Source: Chionoecetes opilio
Lineage: Eukaryota > Arthropoda > Malacostraca > Decapoda > Majidae
Length of the DNA: 64,000 nucleotides
Direction: 5' to 3'
NCBI GenBank assembly: GCA_016584305.1
Contig: JACEEZ010025310.1
Span: forward strand, 188,083 to 252,082
The position numbers were made by a program, and so were the translations under genes. The notes under the pieces were generated by a model. It saw only the letters and a list, made by a program, of their open reading frames with translations. It had not been told where the DNA came from and searched no databases. Shown piece after piece: positions 29,859 to 44,800 of this stretch. Numbering within the stretch: position 1 is the stretch's first letter; each line of letters opens with the position of its first letter.

Positions 29859-32800
29859 GGGTTGGTGCGAGGCCCTAGGGTGGCGGGGACAACAGCGCCA
29901 TGGAGGTAAACATTGGGTTGATTTGTTCTGTTATTCAGGATCTCTTCTGTGCTGGACTCAAATCTTGTCTCACTTTGATGATTATTGCTTCCTAAGTCAA
30001 GCTGCCTCTTACCTAGTGTATTGGAAGACACAGCATGTCTTCTCTGCCTTGGCATTGTGGATAGTTCAGTGACTATTATAACTACTATTGGAACAAATAT
30101 GTGATGAAACTTTTAATAGGAATTGCCGTCTGATCGATGTATGAAGCTGACTGTATCTCTGACAACAGTCAACAGTGTGTGAAAGAGATGGCAATCCTTC
30201 CGTGGGTGATTTTATTTCTGTTCTTCCAGATCATGGCTGATGGATCATCAAGACCTCAGGCAGCAGAGCAAGGTAACACAAACACTGGGGCTATACCTTA
30301 AACAATTAATTTTATTCATATAAAAACATAACTCACTATACTCTCCACTACTTTGGCCTCATCGTCGTCATTATCATCTGTTTCTGATTAACGTCAGATT
30401 TTCCCATAATGTCTTATGATCTTATACATGCTTCAAATACTCTTCCTCTGTTTTTCAGTAGAATACTCTTGTTTATCAGCAGTCCTGCTATATCTCCACT
30501 TCATCCATGTAGTTGCTAGCCGTGCTCTTACTGCTCTCTCCACTCCACCCTCGCTATCTAACATGTCAACAAGATAACATAACTGATTCTCTTCTATTAT
30601 ACCACCATCCACTTCTATAGTTTCTACCTCCTCCTCTTCTGGCGGGCCGCCTCTGTTGGTTCTTCTTACACACCCTGGACAGCAGAAATCTACCACCCTA
30701 TTCAGGTTTCCTAGTCCAGAACATCTTTTATGGCACCACTTGTCACATTCCTTGCCAAGAATAGCGTTGACTCCCACTCCACTACCGCACACTCCACAGG
30801 GAAACCTTTCCACTTGTATATTTTCCTCTATTTTCTTGTCTGTTACCATCATCTTCGTCTTGGCCATATTTACCTTCAGACCTCTTCTCTCCATTGCTTG
30901 CTTCCAATCTATAAGTATCCTCTCAACTTCCTCCTTTGTCTCTGCTGTCAAGACTAAATCATCTGCACCTAGCAGCTGCCGTGGATCTCCTGTTCTGCAC
31001 TCCTTTGTGACCTCTTCCATCACCACAACAATTCCAACTCATGCCCTTCAAGGCTCTTGCTACCTCCTGTACTATATTTACAATTGGACCTTCAACCCTT
31101 TCAGCCTCCTCCAGCTGTCATTCAGGATCTTGTCTCTTCTGTGCTGGACTCAAATCTTGTCTCACTTTGATGATTATTGCTTCCTAAGTCAAGCTGCCTC
31201 TTACCTAGTGTATTGGAAGACACAGCATGTCTTCTCTGCCTTGGCATTGTGGATAGTTCAGTGACTATTGTAACTACTATTGGAACAAATATGTGATGAA
31301 ACTTTTAATAGGAATTGCCGTCTGATCGATGTATGAAGCTGACTGTATCTCTGACAACAGTCAACAGTGTGTGAAAGAGATGGCAATCCTTCCGTGGGTG
31401 ATTTTATTTCTGTTCTTCCAGATCATGGCTGATGGATCATCAAGACCTCAGGCAGCAGAGCAAGGTAACACAAACACCTTTTCCTCTTCTGGCCCCTTCT
31501 TCGTCATGCCCATATAATTGCTCTTCTCGCAATGCTGTCCAATGCCTTTTCCAGATCCACAAACAGCCTCTTCTTTTTGTCCTTATATTTCTCCCTCAGA
31601 TGTCTTGTGATGAAGATTGCATCTGTAGTTTACTTTCAGCCATAAACCATAAATTGGCAGTCTTACTCTTGATGATTCTCTTAAAGTAATCGTCCAGACC
31701 CAATTTTTTTTTGCTGAATTATGTTGAATGTACATTCAAAACACTTAATCCACCAAAAATAATTGATTTCCAGGCCTTATTTCCGTAAAAACACGACTTT
31801 TGTAAAAAGAGCGCGAAAAAAAAAATCTTCCCTCCAACAGGGCTACGACTGTTATTGATGACGTCAGAACAGGGACGCCCGCAGACACTGTCTGACACCT
31901 GTCGGCAAATGTTATGATGAGCGATTGTACTTCGGTGTCAGACAGTGAATCTGTCGCCGTGACAGATCTAGAGTACGATACTCAATCTGACACCGAAAGA
32001 AATGACGCTGGTCGTGTATACTATGAGGAAAACTAACCTCAGATTGTCATGGGATCCTATATGTTTGAGCCCGAGTACGAGGTGGATGAACAGGTGTTAG
32101 CAGAGCCTGAGGTTCAGCAGGAGGACCTGGCACTTCTCCAAAACATGGATTGGTAAATAAGGTTAAACCATGTGTGTGTGGGAATCACAATGAAGGTACT
32201 ATCGAGAAAATCCTATGGTTAGTTTTGGAGCTACAGTCAAACTTCATTACTCGGAAACCACATACTAGCCTTAACTACAGCTTAGAGTTGGAAAATATGC
32301 GGGCGGGAAGGCAGAAAGTGTGACAGCCACACCACAGGGTCTCTCACCACAGGGCACGCCCACTCCACAACTGGTTTACTTGGTTTACTTGGTCTTGTTA
32401 AGAGGCAAAGCCTCACAGTCGTGGTGGTCCATCGCTACCCTCACTACACACCGTTTCTCAACACAACTGTTCGCCCCAACACACTATAGGCGTGAATCAC
32501 CACACGCCACTCCGCCACTCCACTCCTACACACGCCACTCCTTTCCGTGTGCAAACTTTTCTCGAAAGGCACAGCTGTTTTGCTGCACCCATAAAGGATG
32601 CATGCATGTGGCATATAGCAAAACAAATCTATCAGAAACACCCAAATATCTTCAAGTACTATATTTATCTCTGTTTTTACGTGCCTCTCTGATCAAGCGC
32701 GGGAAGATGAGCCTCCCTAATGCTATGTCACCGAGCCTGAGCGTCTGCAAACCTTGAGAGCATTTTGAAAACTCTGGGAATTTGCAGATTTTGATTGTGG

Positions 32801-35800
32801 ATTATTTAAAAACGGCTGACTGGATACAAAAAGTGACGACGTATTGTTGATATACTCGTTAATGGCTATGATTTGACTGCATTAAATCAGGAATGATGAA
32901 ATGGTCTGGACGACTACTTTAAGCCTTTCACACAACACACACTCCCAAATGTTCCTCCCATGTTCTAACAGCCTCAAACATGTTCCCCCCACATGACACT
33001 GCATCTCCTTTTACTTTAAACAGTGATAAGCTAAACCTATCCTACCATTCTTCTGGACCTTTCTCCTCCCTCATAATCTTTTTAAAAACTCGTTTTCTGA
33101 TACCTGTCCTTCCTGCTAATTTCACCTATCACTGCTTACACCCGATGGACCTGGGGCCTTTCCATCCTTCATGCCCTTCAAGGCTCTTGCTACCTCCTGT
33201 ACTATATTTACAATTGGACCTTCAACCCTTTCAGCCTCCTCCAGCTGTCATTCAGGATCTTCTCTCTTCTGTGCTGGACTCAAATCTTGTCTCACTTTGA
33301 TGATTATTGCTTCCTAAGTCAAGCTGCCTCTTACCTAGTGTATTGGAAGACACAGCATGTCTTCTCTGCCTTGGCATTGTGGATAGTTCAGTGACTATTA
33401 TAACTACTATTGGAACAAATATGTGATGAAACTTTTAATAGGAATTGCCGTCTGATCGATGTATGAAGCTGACTGTATCTCTGACAACAGTCAACAGTGT
33501 GTGAAAGAGATGGCAATCCTTCCGTGGGTGATTTTATTTCTGTTCTTCCAGATCATGGCTGATGGATCATCAAGACCTCAGGCAGCAGAGCAAGGTAACA
33601 CAAACACTGGGGCTATACCTTAAACAATTAATTTTATTCATATAAAAACATAACACTAATTTAGCCTTATCTATTTCTGTGTATGTCAGATTTTCCCATA
33701 GTATCTTATGAGGTTAGAGGGCTGATGACATGCTTCCAATTATCTCTATCCATTGCCTCAACCTCTTCAATGTCTAATGCTGCCAGATCCTCTTCAACAC
33801 ACTGCCTCCATGTCTTCCTTGGCCTGTCCATTGAATGGCGACCTGGCACTTCCACTCTCATCAACTCTCCTCAATGCCTCACCACCTTCTCTCCTCTTCA
33901 TGTGCCCAAACCACCTCGATCGTCTTACTCTCAGCACTGCACTTGGCACCATCAATCCACCTTTACTTGCCACCTCTTCACTTCACCGGACACTTCATGT
34001 CTCCGTGTGATCCCAGCGGTATACCTCCACATTCTCCCATCACAACCAACCAACACATCCTCCAACTTCTTTGTCAAAGCCCCTGTCTCAGAACCATACA
34101 GTAATACTGATCTTATACATGCTTCAAATACTCTTCCTCTGTTTTTCAGTAGAATACTCTTGTTTATCAGCAGTCCTGCTATATCTCCACTTCATCCATG
34201 TAGTTGGTAGCCGTGCTCTTACTGCTCTCTCCACTCCACCCTCGCTATCTAACATGTCAACAAGATAACATAACTGATTCTCTTCTATTATACCACCATC
34301 CACTTCTATAGTTTCTACCTCCTCCTCTTCTGGCGGGCCGCCTCTGTTGGTTCTTCTTACACACCCTGGACAGCAGAAATCTACCACCCTATTCACGTTT
34401 CCTAGTCCAGAACATCTTTTATGGCACCACTTGTCACTTTCCTTGCCAAAGAATAGCGTGGACTCCCACTCCACTACCGCACACTCCACAGGGAAACCTT
34501 TCCACTTGTATATTTTCCTCTATTTTCTTGTCTGTTACCATCATCTTCGTCTTGGCCATATTCACCTTCAGACCTCTTCTCTCCATTGCTTGCTTCCAAT
34601 CTATAAGTATCCTCTCAACTTCCTCCTTTGTCTCTGCTGTAGACAAAATCATCTGCACCTAGCAGCTGCGTGGATCTCTGTTCTGCACCCCTTTTTGTGG
34701 CCTCTTCCATCACCACAACAATTCCACTCATGCCCTTAAAGGCTCTTGCTACCTCCTGTACTATATTTACAATTGGACCTTCAACCCTTTAAAGCCTCCT
34801 CCAACCCTGTCATTCAGGATCTTGTCTTTCTGTGCTGGACTCAAATCTTGTCTCACTTTGATGATTATTGCTTCCTAAGTAAAGCTGCCTCTTACCTAGT
34901 GAAATTGGAAGACACAGCATGTTTCTCGCCTGGCATGTGGATAGTTCAGTGACTATATAACTACTATTGGAAGAAATATGTGATGAAACTTTTAATAGGA
35001 ATTGCCGTCTGATCGATGTATGAAGCGACTGTATCTCTGACAACAGTCAACAGTGGTTGAAAGAGATGGCAATCCTTCCGTGGGTGATTTTTTCTGTTCT
35101 TCCAGATCATGGCTGATGGATCATCAAGACCTCAGGCACAGAGCAAGGTAACACAACACCTTTTTCCCCTTCTGGCCCTTCTTCGTCATGCCCATATAAT
35201 TGCTCTTCTCGCAATGCTGTCCAATGCCTTTTCCAGATCCACAAACAGCTCTTCTTTTTTTCCTTATATTTCTCCCTCAGATGTCTTGTGATGAGTATTG
35301 ATCTGTAGTTTACTTTCAGCCATAAACCATAAATTGGCAGTCTTAATCTTGGGTGATTCTCTTAAGTAATCGTCCGACCATTTTCATCATTCCCGATTTA
35401 ATGCACTCAAAATATAGCCATGATCGAGTATATCAACAATATGTTGTTCCTTTTTTTCATCCAGGCACACGTTTTTAAATGATCCGCATTCAAAATCTGA
35501 AAATTCCCCCGAGCTCTCAAAACAAACTGATGGCCAGCAGACGACGCACCACGGCTCGGTGGGCGTCACAGCAGGAAGCCTCCCAGCCCTGCCTCATACA
35601 GATACACGGAGACTAGAAAAAAACAATAGTACTTGAAAAATTTTGGGTGTTTTCTGATAGATTTTTTTGGCGATATGGCATATACAGTATTGCATCCTTC
35701 ATGGGCACAGCAAGAAAGCTGTACCTTTGCAGAGAGCTTAGCAACCATTTCCGGACCTATTTGGCCAGGTTATGTGTGTGCAGCGCCGGTAAGAGGCGGG

Positions 35801-38800
35801 TGAGAGCCGCGCGGTGTGAAACACATTGTCTTGCCGCGCGGCTCTCACCCCCTCTTACCGGGGCTGCACACACATAACCTGGCCAAATAGGTCGGAAATG
35901 GGTGCTAGGCTCTATGGAAAGGTACAGCTTTCTTGCTGTACCCATGAAGGATGCAAGTGTATATGCCATATCGCAAAAAAAAATATCAGAAACACCCAAA
36001 ATTCTTCAAATATTATGTTTTTTTCTGAGTCTCCATGTATCTGTATCAGGCAGGGCTGGGAGGCTTCCTGCTGTGACGTAACCAGCATGTTTCCCGCCAC
36101 GGCTGGAATGGGGCTGTTGTTTTTTCCGTGCTTTTTACAAAAGTCATGTTTTTAGGGAAATAAGGTATGGAAAATGAATAATTTTTTGTGGATTAGGTAT
36201 TTTGAATTGAACATAATTATGCAAAGAAAAAATGGGTCTGGACGATTACTTTAAGCCTTTCACACAACAGCCTCTCCCAAATGTTCATCCCATGTTCTAA
36301 CAGCCTCAAACATGTTCCCCCCACATGACTGTGCATCTCATTTTACTTTAAACAGTGATAAGCTAAAACTATCCTACCATTCTTCTGGACCTTTCTCCTC
36401 CCTCATAATCTTTTTAAAAACTCGTTTTCTGACACCTGTCCTTGCTGCTAATTTCACCTATCACTGCTTACACCCGATGGACCTGGGGCCTTTCCATCCT
36501 TCATGCCCTTCAAGGCTCTTGCTACCTCCTGTACTATATTTACAATTGGACCTTCAACCCTTTCAGCCTCCTCCAGCTGTCATTCAGGATCTTCTCTCTT
36601 CTGTGCTGGACTCAAATCTTGTCTCACTTTGATGATTATTGCTTCCTAAGTCAAGCTGCCTCTTACCTAGTGTATTGGAAGACACAGCATGTCTTCTCTG
36701 CCTTGGCATTGTGGATAGTTCAGTGACTATTATAACTACTATTGGAACAAATATGTGATGAAACTTTTAATAGGAATTGCCGTCTGATCGATGTATGAAG
36801 CTGACTGTATCTCTGACAACAGTCAACAGTGTGTGAAAGAGATGGCAATCCTTCCGTGGGTGATTTTATTTCTGTTCTTCCAGATCATGGCTGATGGATC
36901 ATCAAGACCTCAGGCAGCAGAGCAAGGTAACACAAACACTGGGGCTATACCTTAAACAATTAATTTTATTCATATAAAAACATAACACTAGTCAGATTTT
37001 CCCATAGTATCTTATGAGGTTAGAGGGCTGATGACATGCTTCCAATTATCTCTATCCATTGCCTCAACCTCTTCAATGTCTAATGCTGCCAAAATCCTCT
37101 TCAACACACTGCCTCCATGTCTTCCTTGGCCTGTCCATTGAATGGCGACCTGGCACTTCCACTCTCATCAACTCTCCCCAATGCCTCACCACCTTCTCTC
37201 CTCTTCATGTGCCCAAACCACCTCGATCGTCTTACTCTCAGCACTGTACTTGGCACAATTAATCCACCTTTACTTGCCACCTCTTCACTTCACCGGACAC
37301 TTCATGTCTCCGTGTGATCCCAGCGGTATACCTCCACATTCTCCCATCACAACCAACCAACACATCCTCCAACTTCTTTGTCAAAGCCCATGTCTCAGAA
37401 CCATACAGTAATACTGATCTTATACATGCTTCAAATACTCTTTAGAATACTCTTGTTTATCAGCAGTCCTGCTATATCTCCACTTCATCCATGTAGTTGG
37501 TAGCCGTGCTCTTACTGCTCTCTCCACTCCACCCTCGCTATCTAACATGTCAACAAGATAACATAACTGATTCTCTTCTATTATACCACCATCCACTTCT
37601 ATAGTTTCTACCTCCTCCTCTTCTGGCGGGCCGCCTCTGTTGATTCTTCTTACACACCCTGGACAGCAGAAATCTACCACCCTATTCACGTTTCCTAGTC
37701 CAGAACATCTTTTATGGCACCACTTGTCACATTCCTTGCCAAGAATAGCGTGGACTCCCACTCCACTACCGCACACTCCACAGGGAAACCTTTCCACTTG
37801 TATATTTTCCTCTATTTTCTTGCCTGTTACCATCATCTTCGTCTTGGCCATATTCACCTTCACACCTCTTCTCTCCATTGCTTGCTTCTGTAGTGGTCAA
37901 AATGACCATCTACGGTCCGTTGTCACCATTATGTAGTGCCCACCTTGGGAGTGTACTCTACAGTCCTGGTTACTCCGCTGCCACCACCCACATTAAGTGG
38001 GAAAAAAATATATGAATGAACGAAAATAAAAGATTTAAGAAAATATGTAAGTACTGGTTGGAAACTGAATGACAACGCGTTAATATATTTCTAATTATAA
38101 TATATTTAACTCTTTACTGTCTCACTTGGTAATTATTATACATTCACAAGTTATCTTAATATTAAGTCTTTCTTCCCTCCTAGCGATACGCATGCGAAAT
38201 GCTCAAGTCGTTATCCTAATATAGTTTACTATCTTTGGTAACTTCGGTTGCACTGTCACCACATTAACGATACGCATGCGTAATGCTCAAGTCGTTATCC
38301 TAATATAATGTATATGTAGTCTATCCCACTTCCAACGTTTCCCTCTCACTTCTTTTTCTATTTCCTTCTTTCTCCTTGTCCTCACACGGCTGGCTGTGAC
38401 ATGTTGTGGTTGCCCCCTCTGCTAATTTGTGAGCGCTTGGCCCCCTGGTCCGCCAACAGCATCCTACCTTGGGACCCTTTACCAAGGGCGAGAATATCAC
38501 CTCCCCACAGGCGACTTAACTCAAATGAACGTCGAGCTGCTTCTAAAATTTATCCTAACCTAGAATCCCCGTTCTCACCTCGTTTCGCTACGTGTCTAAT
38601 TACTACTGGCTTAAATATAAGCCTAACCAGTGATTCAGGAATAAGGCGTGGAGGAAAATTCCTCGTTAGCTTATTGATACTTATGTGTTATTTCATCTCT
38701 TCCCCTATTAATGTAATTTCTCGCGTTACACTTCCAATCTATAAGTATCCTCTCAACTTCCTCCTTTGTCTCTGCTGTCAAGACTAAATCATCTGCACCT

Positions 38801-41800
38801 AGCAGCTGCCGTGGATCTCCTGTTCTGCACTCCTTTGTGGCCTCTTCCATCACCACAACAATTCCAACTCATGCCCTTCAAGGCTCTTGCTACCTCCTGT
38901 ACTATATTTACAATTGGACCTTCAACCCTTTCAGCCTCCTCCAGCTGTCATTCAGGATCTTGTCTCTTCTGTGCTGGACTCAAATCTTGTCTCACTTTGA
39001 TGATTATTGCTTCCTAAGTCAAGCTGCCTCTTACCTAGTGTATTGGAAGACACAGCATGTCTTCTCTGCCTTGGCATTGTGGATAGTTCAGTGACTATTA
39101 TAACTACTATTGGAAGAAATATGTGATGAAACTTTTAATAGGAATTGCCGTCTGATCGATGTATGAAGCTGACTGTATCTCTGACAACAGTCAACAGTGT
39201 GTGAAAGAGATGGCAATCCTTCCGTGGGTGATTTTATTTCTGTTCTTCCAGATCATGGCTGATGGATCATCAAGACCTCAGGCAGCAGAGCAAGGTAACA
39301 CAAACACCTTTTCCTCTTCTGGCCCCTTCTTCGTCATGCCCATATAATTGCTCTTCTCGCAATGCTGTCCAATGCCTTTTCCAGATCCACAAACAGCCTC
39401 TTCTTTTTGTCCTTATATTTCTCCCTCAGATGTCTTGTGATGAGTATTGCATCTGTAGTTTACTTTCAGCCATAAACCATAAATTGGCAGTCTTAATCTT
39501 GATGATTCTCTTAAAGTAATCGTCCAGACCATTTCATCATTCCTGATTTAATGCACTCAAAATATAGCCATGATCGAGTATATCAACAATATGTTGTTCC
39601 TTTTTGCATCCAGTCACCCGTTTTTAAATGATCCGCATTCAAAATCTGAAAATTCCCCGAGCTCTCAAAACACAACTGATGGCCAGCAGACGACGCACCA
39701 CGGCTCGGTGACGTCACAGCAGGAAGCCTCCCAGCCCTGCCTCATACAGATACACGGAGACTCAGAAAAAAACAATAGTACTTGAAGAATTTTGGGTGTT
39801 TTCTGATAGATTTTTTTGGCGATATGGCATATACAGTACTTGCATCCTTCATGGGCACAGCAAGAAAGCTGTACCTTTGCAGAGAGCTTAGCAACCATTT
39901 CCGACCTATTTGGCCAGGTTATGTGTGTGCAGCGCCGGTAAGAGGCGGGTGAGAGCCGCGCGGTGTGAAACACATTGTCTTGCCGCGCGGCTCTCACCCG
40001 CCTCTTACCGGCGCTGCACACACATAACCTGGCCAAATAGGTCGGAAATGGGTGCTAGGCTCTATGGAAAGGTACAGCTTTCTTGCTGTACCCATGAAGG
40101 ATGCAAGTGTATATGCCATATCGCAAAAAAAATTATCAGAAACACCCAAAATTCTTCAAATATTATGTTTTTTTCTGAGTCTCCATGTATCTGTATCAGG
40201 CAGGGCTGGGAGGCTTCCTGCTGTGACGTAACCAGCATGTTTCCCGCCACGGCTGGAATGGGGCTGTTGTTTTTTCCGTGCTTTTTACAAAAGTCATGTT
40301 TTTAGGGAAATAAGGTATGGAAAATGAATAATTTTTTGTGGATTAGGTATTTTGAATTGAACATAATTATGCAAAGAAAAAATGGGTCTGGACGATTACT
40401 TTAAGCCTTTCACACAACAGCCTCTCCCAAATGTTCCTCCCATGTTCTAACAGCCTCAAACCTGTCCCCCCACATGACTGTGCATCTCATTTTACTTTAA
40501 ACAGTGATAAGCTAAAACTATCCTACCATTCTTCTGGACCTTTCTCCTCCCTCATAATCTTTTTAAAAACTCGTTTTCTGACACCTGTCCTTGCTGCTAA
40601 TTTCCCATATCACTGCTTACACCCGATGGACCTGGGGCCTTTCCACCCTTCATGCCCTTCAAGGCTCTTGCTACCTCCTGTACTATATTTACAATTGGAC
40701 CTTCAACCCTTTCAGCCTCCTCCAGCTGTCATTCAGGATCTTCTCTCTTCTGTGCTGGACTCAAATCTTGTCTCACTTTGATGATTATTGCTTCCTAAGT
40801 CAAGCTGCCTCTTACCTAGTGTATTGGAAGACACAGCATGTCTTCTCTGCCTTGGCATTGTGGATAGTTCAGTGACTATTATAACTACTATTGGAACAAA
40901 TATGTGATGAAACTTTTAATAGGAATTGCCGTCTGATCGATGTATGAAGCTGACTGTATCTCTGACAACAGTCAACAGTGTGTGAAAGAGATGGCAATCC
41001 TTCCGTGGGTGATTTTATTTCTGTTCATCCAGATCATGGCTGATGGATCATCAAGACCTCAGGCAGCAGAGCAAGGTAACACAAACACTGGGGCTATACC
41101 TTAAACAATGAATTTTATTCATAAAAACATAACACTAATTTAGCCTTATCTATTTCTGTGTATGTCAGGTTTTCCCATAGTATCTTATGAGGTTAGAGGG
41201 CTGATGACATGCTTCCAATTATCTCTATCCATTGCCTCAACCTCTTCAATGTCTAATGCTGCCAGATCCTCTTCAACACACTGCCTCCATGTCTGCCTTG
41301 GCCTGTCCATTGAATGGCGACCTGGCACTTCCACTCTCATCAACTCTCCCCAATGCCTCACCACCTTCTCTCCTCTTCATGTGCCCAAACCACCTCGATC
41401 GTCTTACTCTCAGCACTGTACTTGGCACAATTAATCCACCTTTACTTGCCACCTCTTCACTTCACCGGACACTTCATGTCTCCGTGTGATCCCAGCGGTA
41501 TACCTCCACATTCTCCCATCACAACCAACCAACACATCCTCCAACTTCTTTGTCAAAGCCCATGTCTCAGAACCATACAGTAATACTGATCTTATACATG
41601 CTTCAAATACTCTTTAGAATACTCTTGTTTATCAGCAGTCCTGCTATATCTCCACTTCATCCATGTAGTTGCTAGCCGTGCTCTTACTGCTCTCTCCACT
41701 CCACCCTCGCTATCTAACATGTCAACAAGATAACATAACTGATTCTCTTCTATTATACCACCATCCACTTCTATAGTTTCTACCTCCTCCTCTTCTGGCG

Positions 41801-44800
41801 GGCCGCCTCTGTTGGTTCTTCTTACACACCCTGGACAGCAGAAATCTACCACCCTATTCAGGTTTCCTAGTCCAGAACATCTTTTATGGCACCACTTGTC
41901 ACATTCCTTGCCAAGAATAGCGTTGACTCCCACTCCACTACCGCACACTCCACAGGGAAACCTTTCCACTTGTATATTTTCCTCTATTTTCTTGTCTGTT
42001 ACCATCATCTTCGTCTTGGCCATATTTACCTTCAGACCTCTTCTCTCCATTGCTTGCTTCCAATCTATAAGTATCCTCTCAACTTCCTCCTTTGTCTCTG
42101 CTGTCAAGACTAAAGCATCTGCACCTAGCAGCTGCCGTGGATCTCCTGTTCTGCACTCCTTTGTGGCCTCTTCCATCACCACAACAATTCCAACTCATGC
42201 CCTTCAAGGCTCTTGCTACCTCCTGTACTATATTTACAATTGGACCTTCAACCCTTTCAGCCTCCTCCAGCTGTCATTCAGGATCTCTCTTCTGTGCTGG
42301 ACTCAAATCTTGTCTCACTTTGATGATTATTGCTTCCTAAGTCAAGCTGCCTCTTACCTAGTGTATTGGAAGACACAGCATGTCTTCTCTGCCTTGGCAT
42401 TGTGGATAGTTCAGTGACTATTATAACTACTATTGGAACAAATATGTGATGAAACTTTTAATAGGAATTGCCGTCTGATCGATGTATGAAGCTGACTGTA
42501 TCTCTGACAACAGTCAACAGTGTGTGAAAGAGATGGCAATCCTTCCGTGGGTGATTTTATTTCTGTTCTTCCAGATCATGGCTGATGGATCATCAAGACC
42601 TCAGGCAGCAGAGCAAGGTAACACAAACACCTTTTCCTCTTCTGGCCCCTTCTTCGTCATGCCCATATAATTGCTCTTCTCGCAATGCTGTCCAATGCCT
42701 TTTCCAGATCCACAAACAGCCTCTTCTTTTTGTCCTTATATTTCTCCCTCAGATGTCTTGTGATGAGTATTGCATCTGTAGTTTACTTTCAGCCATAAAC
42801 CATAAATTGGCAGTCTTAATCTTGATGATTCTCTTAAAGTAATCGTCCAGACCATTTCATCATTCCTGATTTAATGCACTCAAAATATAGCCATGATCGA
42901 GTATATCAACAATATGTTGTTCCTTTTTGCATCCAGTCACCCGTTTTTAAATGATCCGCATTCAAAATCTGAAAATTCCCCGAGCTCTCAAAACACAACT
43001 GATGGCCAGCAGACGACGCACCACGGCTCGGTGACGTCACAGCAGGAAGCCTCCCAGCCCTGCCTCATACAGATACACGGAGACTCAGAAAAAAACAATA
43101 GTACTTGAAGAATTTTGGGTGTTTTCTGATAGATTTTTTTGGCGATATGGCATATACAGTACTTGCATCCTTCATGGGCACAGCAAGAAAACTGTACCTT
43201 TGCAGAGAGCTTAGCACCCATTTCCGACCTATTTGGCCAGGTTATGTGTGTGCAGCGCCGGTAAGAGGCGGGTGAGAGCCGCGCGGTGTGAAACACATTG
43301 TCTTGCCGCGCGGCTCTCACCCGCCTCTTACCGGCGCTGCACACACATAACCTGGCCAAATAGGTCGGAAATGGGTGCTAGGCTCTATGGAAAGGTACAG
43401 CTTTCTTGCTGTGCCCATGAAGGATGCAAGTGTATTGCCATATCGCAAAAAAAATTATCAGAAACACCCAAAATTCTTCAAATATTATGTTTTTTTCTGA
43501 GTCTCCATGTATCTGTATCAGGCAGGGCTGGGAGGCTTCCTGCTGTGACGTAACCAGCATGTTTCCCGCCACGGCTGGAATGGGGCTGTTGTTTTTTTCC
43601 GTGCTTTTTACAAAAGTCATGTTTTTAGGGAAATAAGGGTATGGAAAATGAATAATTTTTTGTGGATTAGGTATTTTGAATTGAACATAATTATGCAAAG
43701 AAAAAATGGGTCTGGACGATTACTTTAAGCCTTTCACACAACAGCCTCTCCCAAATGTTCCTCCCATGTTCTAACAGCCTCAAACCTGTCCCCCCACATG
43801 ACTGTGCATCTCATTTTACTTTAAACAGTGATAAGCTAAAACTATCCTACCATTCTTCTGGACCTTTCTCCTCCCTCATAATCTTTTTAAAAACTCGTTT
43901 TCTGACACCTGTCCTTGCTGCTAATTTCCCATATCACTGCTTACACCCGATGGACCTGGGGCCTTTCCACCCTTCATGCCCTTCAAGGCTCTTGCTACCT
44001 CTGGTACTATATTTACAATTGGACCTTCAACCCTTTCAGCCTCCTCCAGCTGTCATTCAGGATCTTCTCTCTTCTGTGCTGGACTCAAATCTTGTCTCAC
44101 TTTGATGATTATTGCTTCCTAAGTCAAGCTGCCTCTTACCTAGTGTATTGGAAGACACAGCATGTCTTCTCTGCCTTGGCATTGTGGATAGTTCAGTGAC
44201 TATTATAACTACTATTGGAACAAATATGTGATGAAACTTTTAATAGGAATTGCCGTCTGATCGATGTATGAAGCTGACTGTATCTCTGACAACAGTCAAC
44301 AGTGTGTGAAAGAGATGGCAATCCTTCCGTGGGTGATTTTATTTCTGTTCTTCCAGATCATGGCTGATGGATCATCAAGACCTCAGGCAGCAGAGCAAGG
44401 TAACACAAACACTGGGGCTATACCTTAAACAATTAATTTTATTCATATAAAAACATAACACTAATTTAGCCTTATCTATTTCTGTGTATGTCAGATTTTC
44501 CCATAGTATCTTATGAGGTTAGAGGGCTGATGACATGCTTCCAATTATCTCTATCCATTGCCTCAACCTCTTCAATGTCTAATGCTGCCAGATCCTCTTC
44601 AACACACTGCCTCCATGTCTTCCTTGGCCTGTCCATTGAATGGCGACCTGGCACTTCCACTCTCATCAACTCTCCCCAATGCCTCACCACCTTCTCTCCT
44701 CTTCATGTGCCCAAACCACCTCGATCGTCTTACTCTCAGCACTGTACTTGGCACAATTAATCCACCTTTACTTGCCACCTCTTCACTTCACCGGACACTT

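Noticed and set aside
29930..30072. Alternative short peptide by splicing the ATGGAG exon to the GATCTCTTCTGTG block
   Set aside because: It gives about 20 residues before a stop. The block is part of the repeated unit, and the join to the 43-nt exon gives a longer open frame.
33683..34268. Plus-strand frames of 85-175 codons repeated in each S unit
   Set aside because: They are antisense to the LINE ORF2 tail, which is recognisable on the minus strand.
35647..36155. Paired open frames on both strands in L units (also 39665-40305 and 42988-43698)
   Set aside because: They are mirror reads of the long hairpin; both strands carry almost the same sequence.
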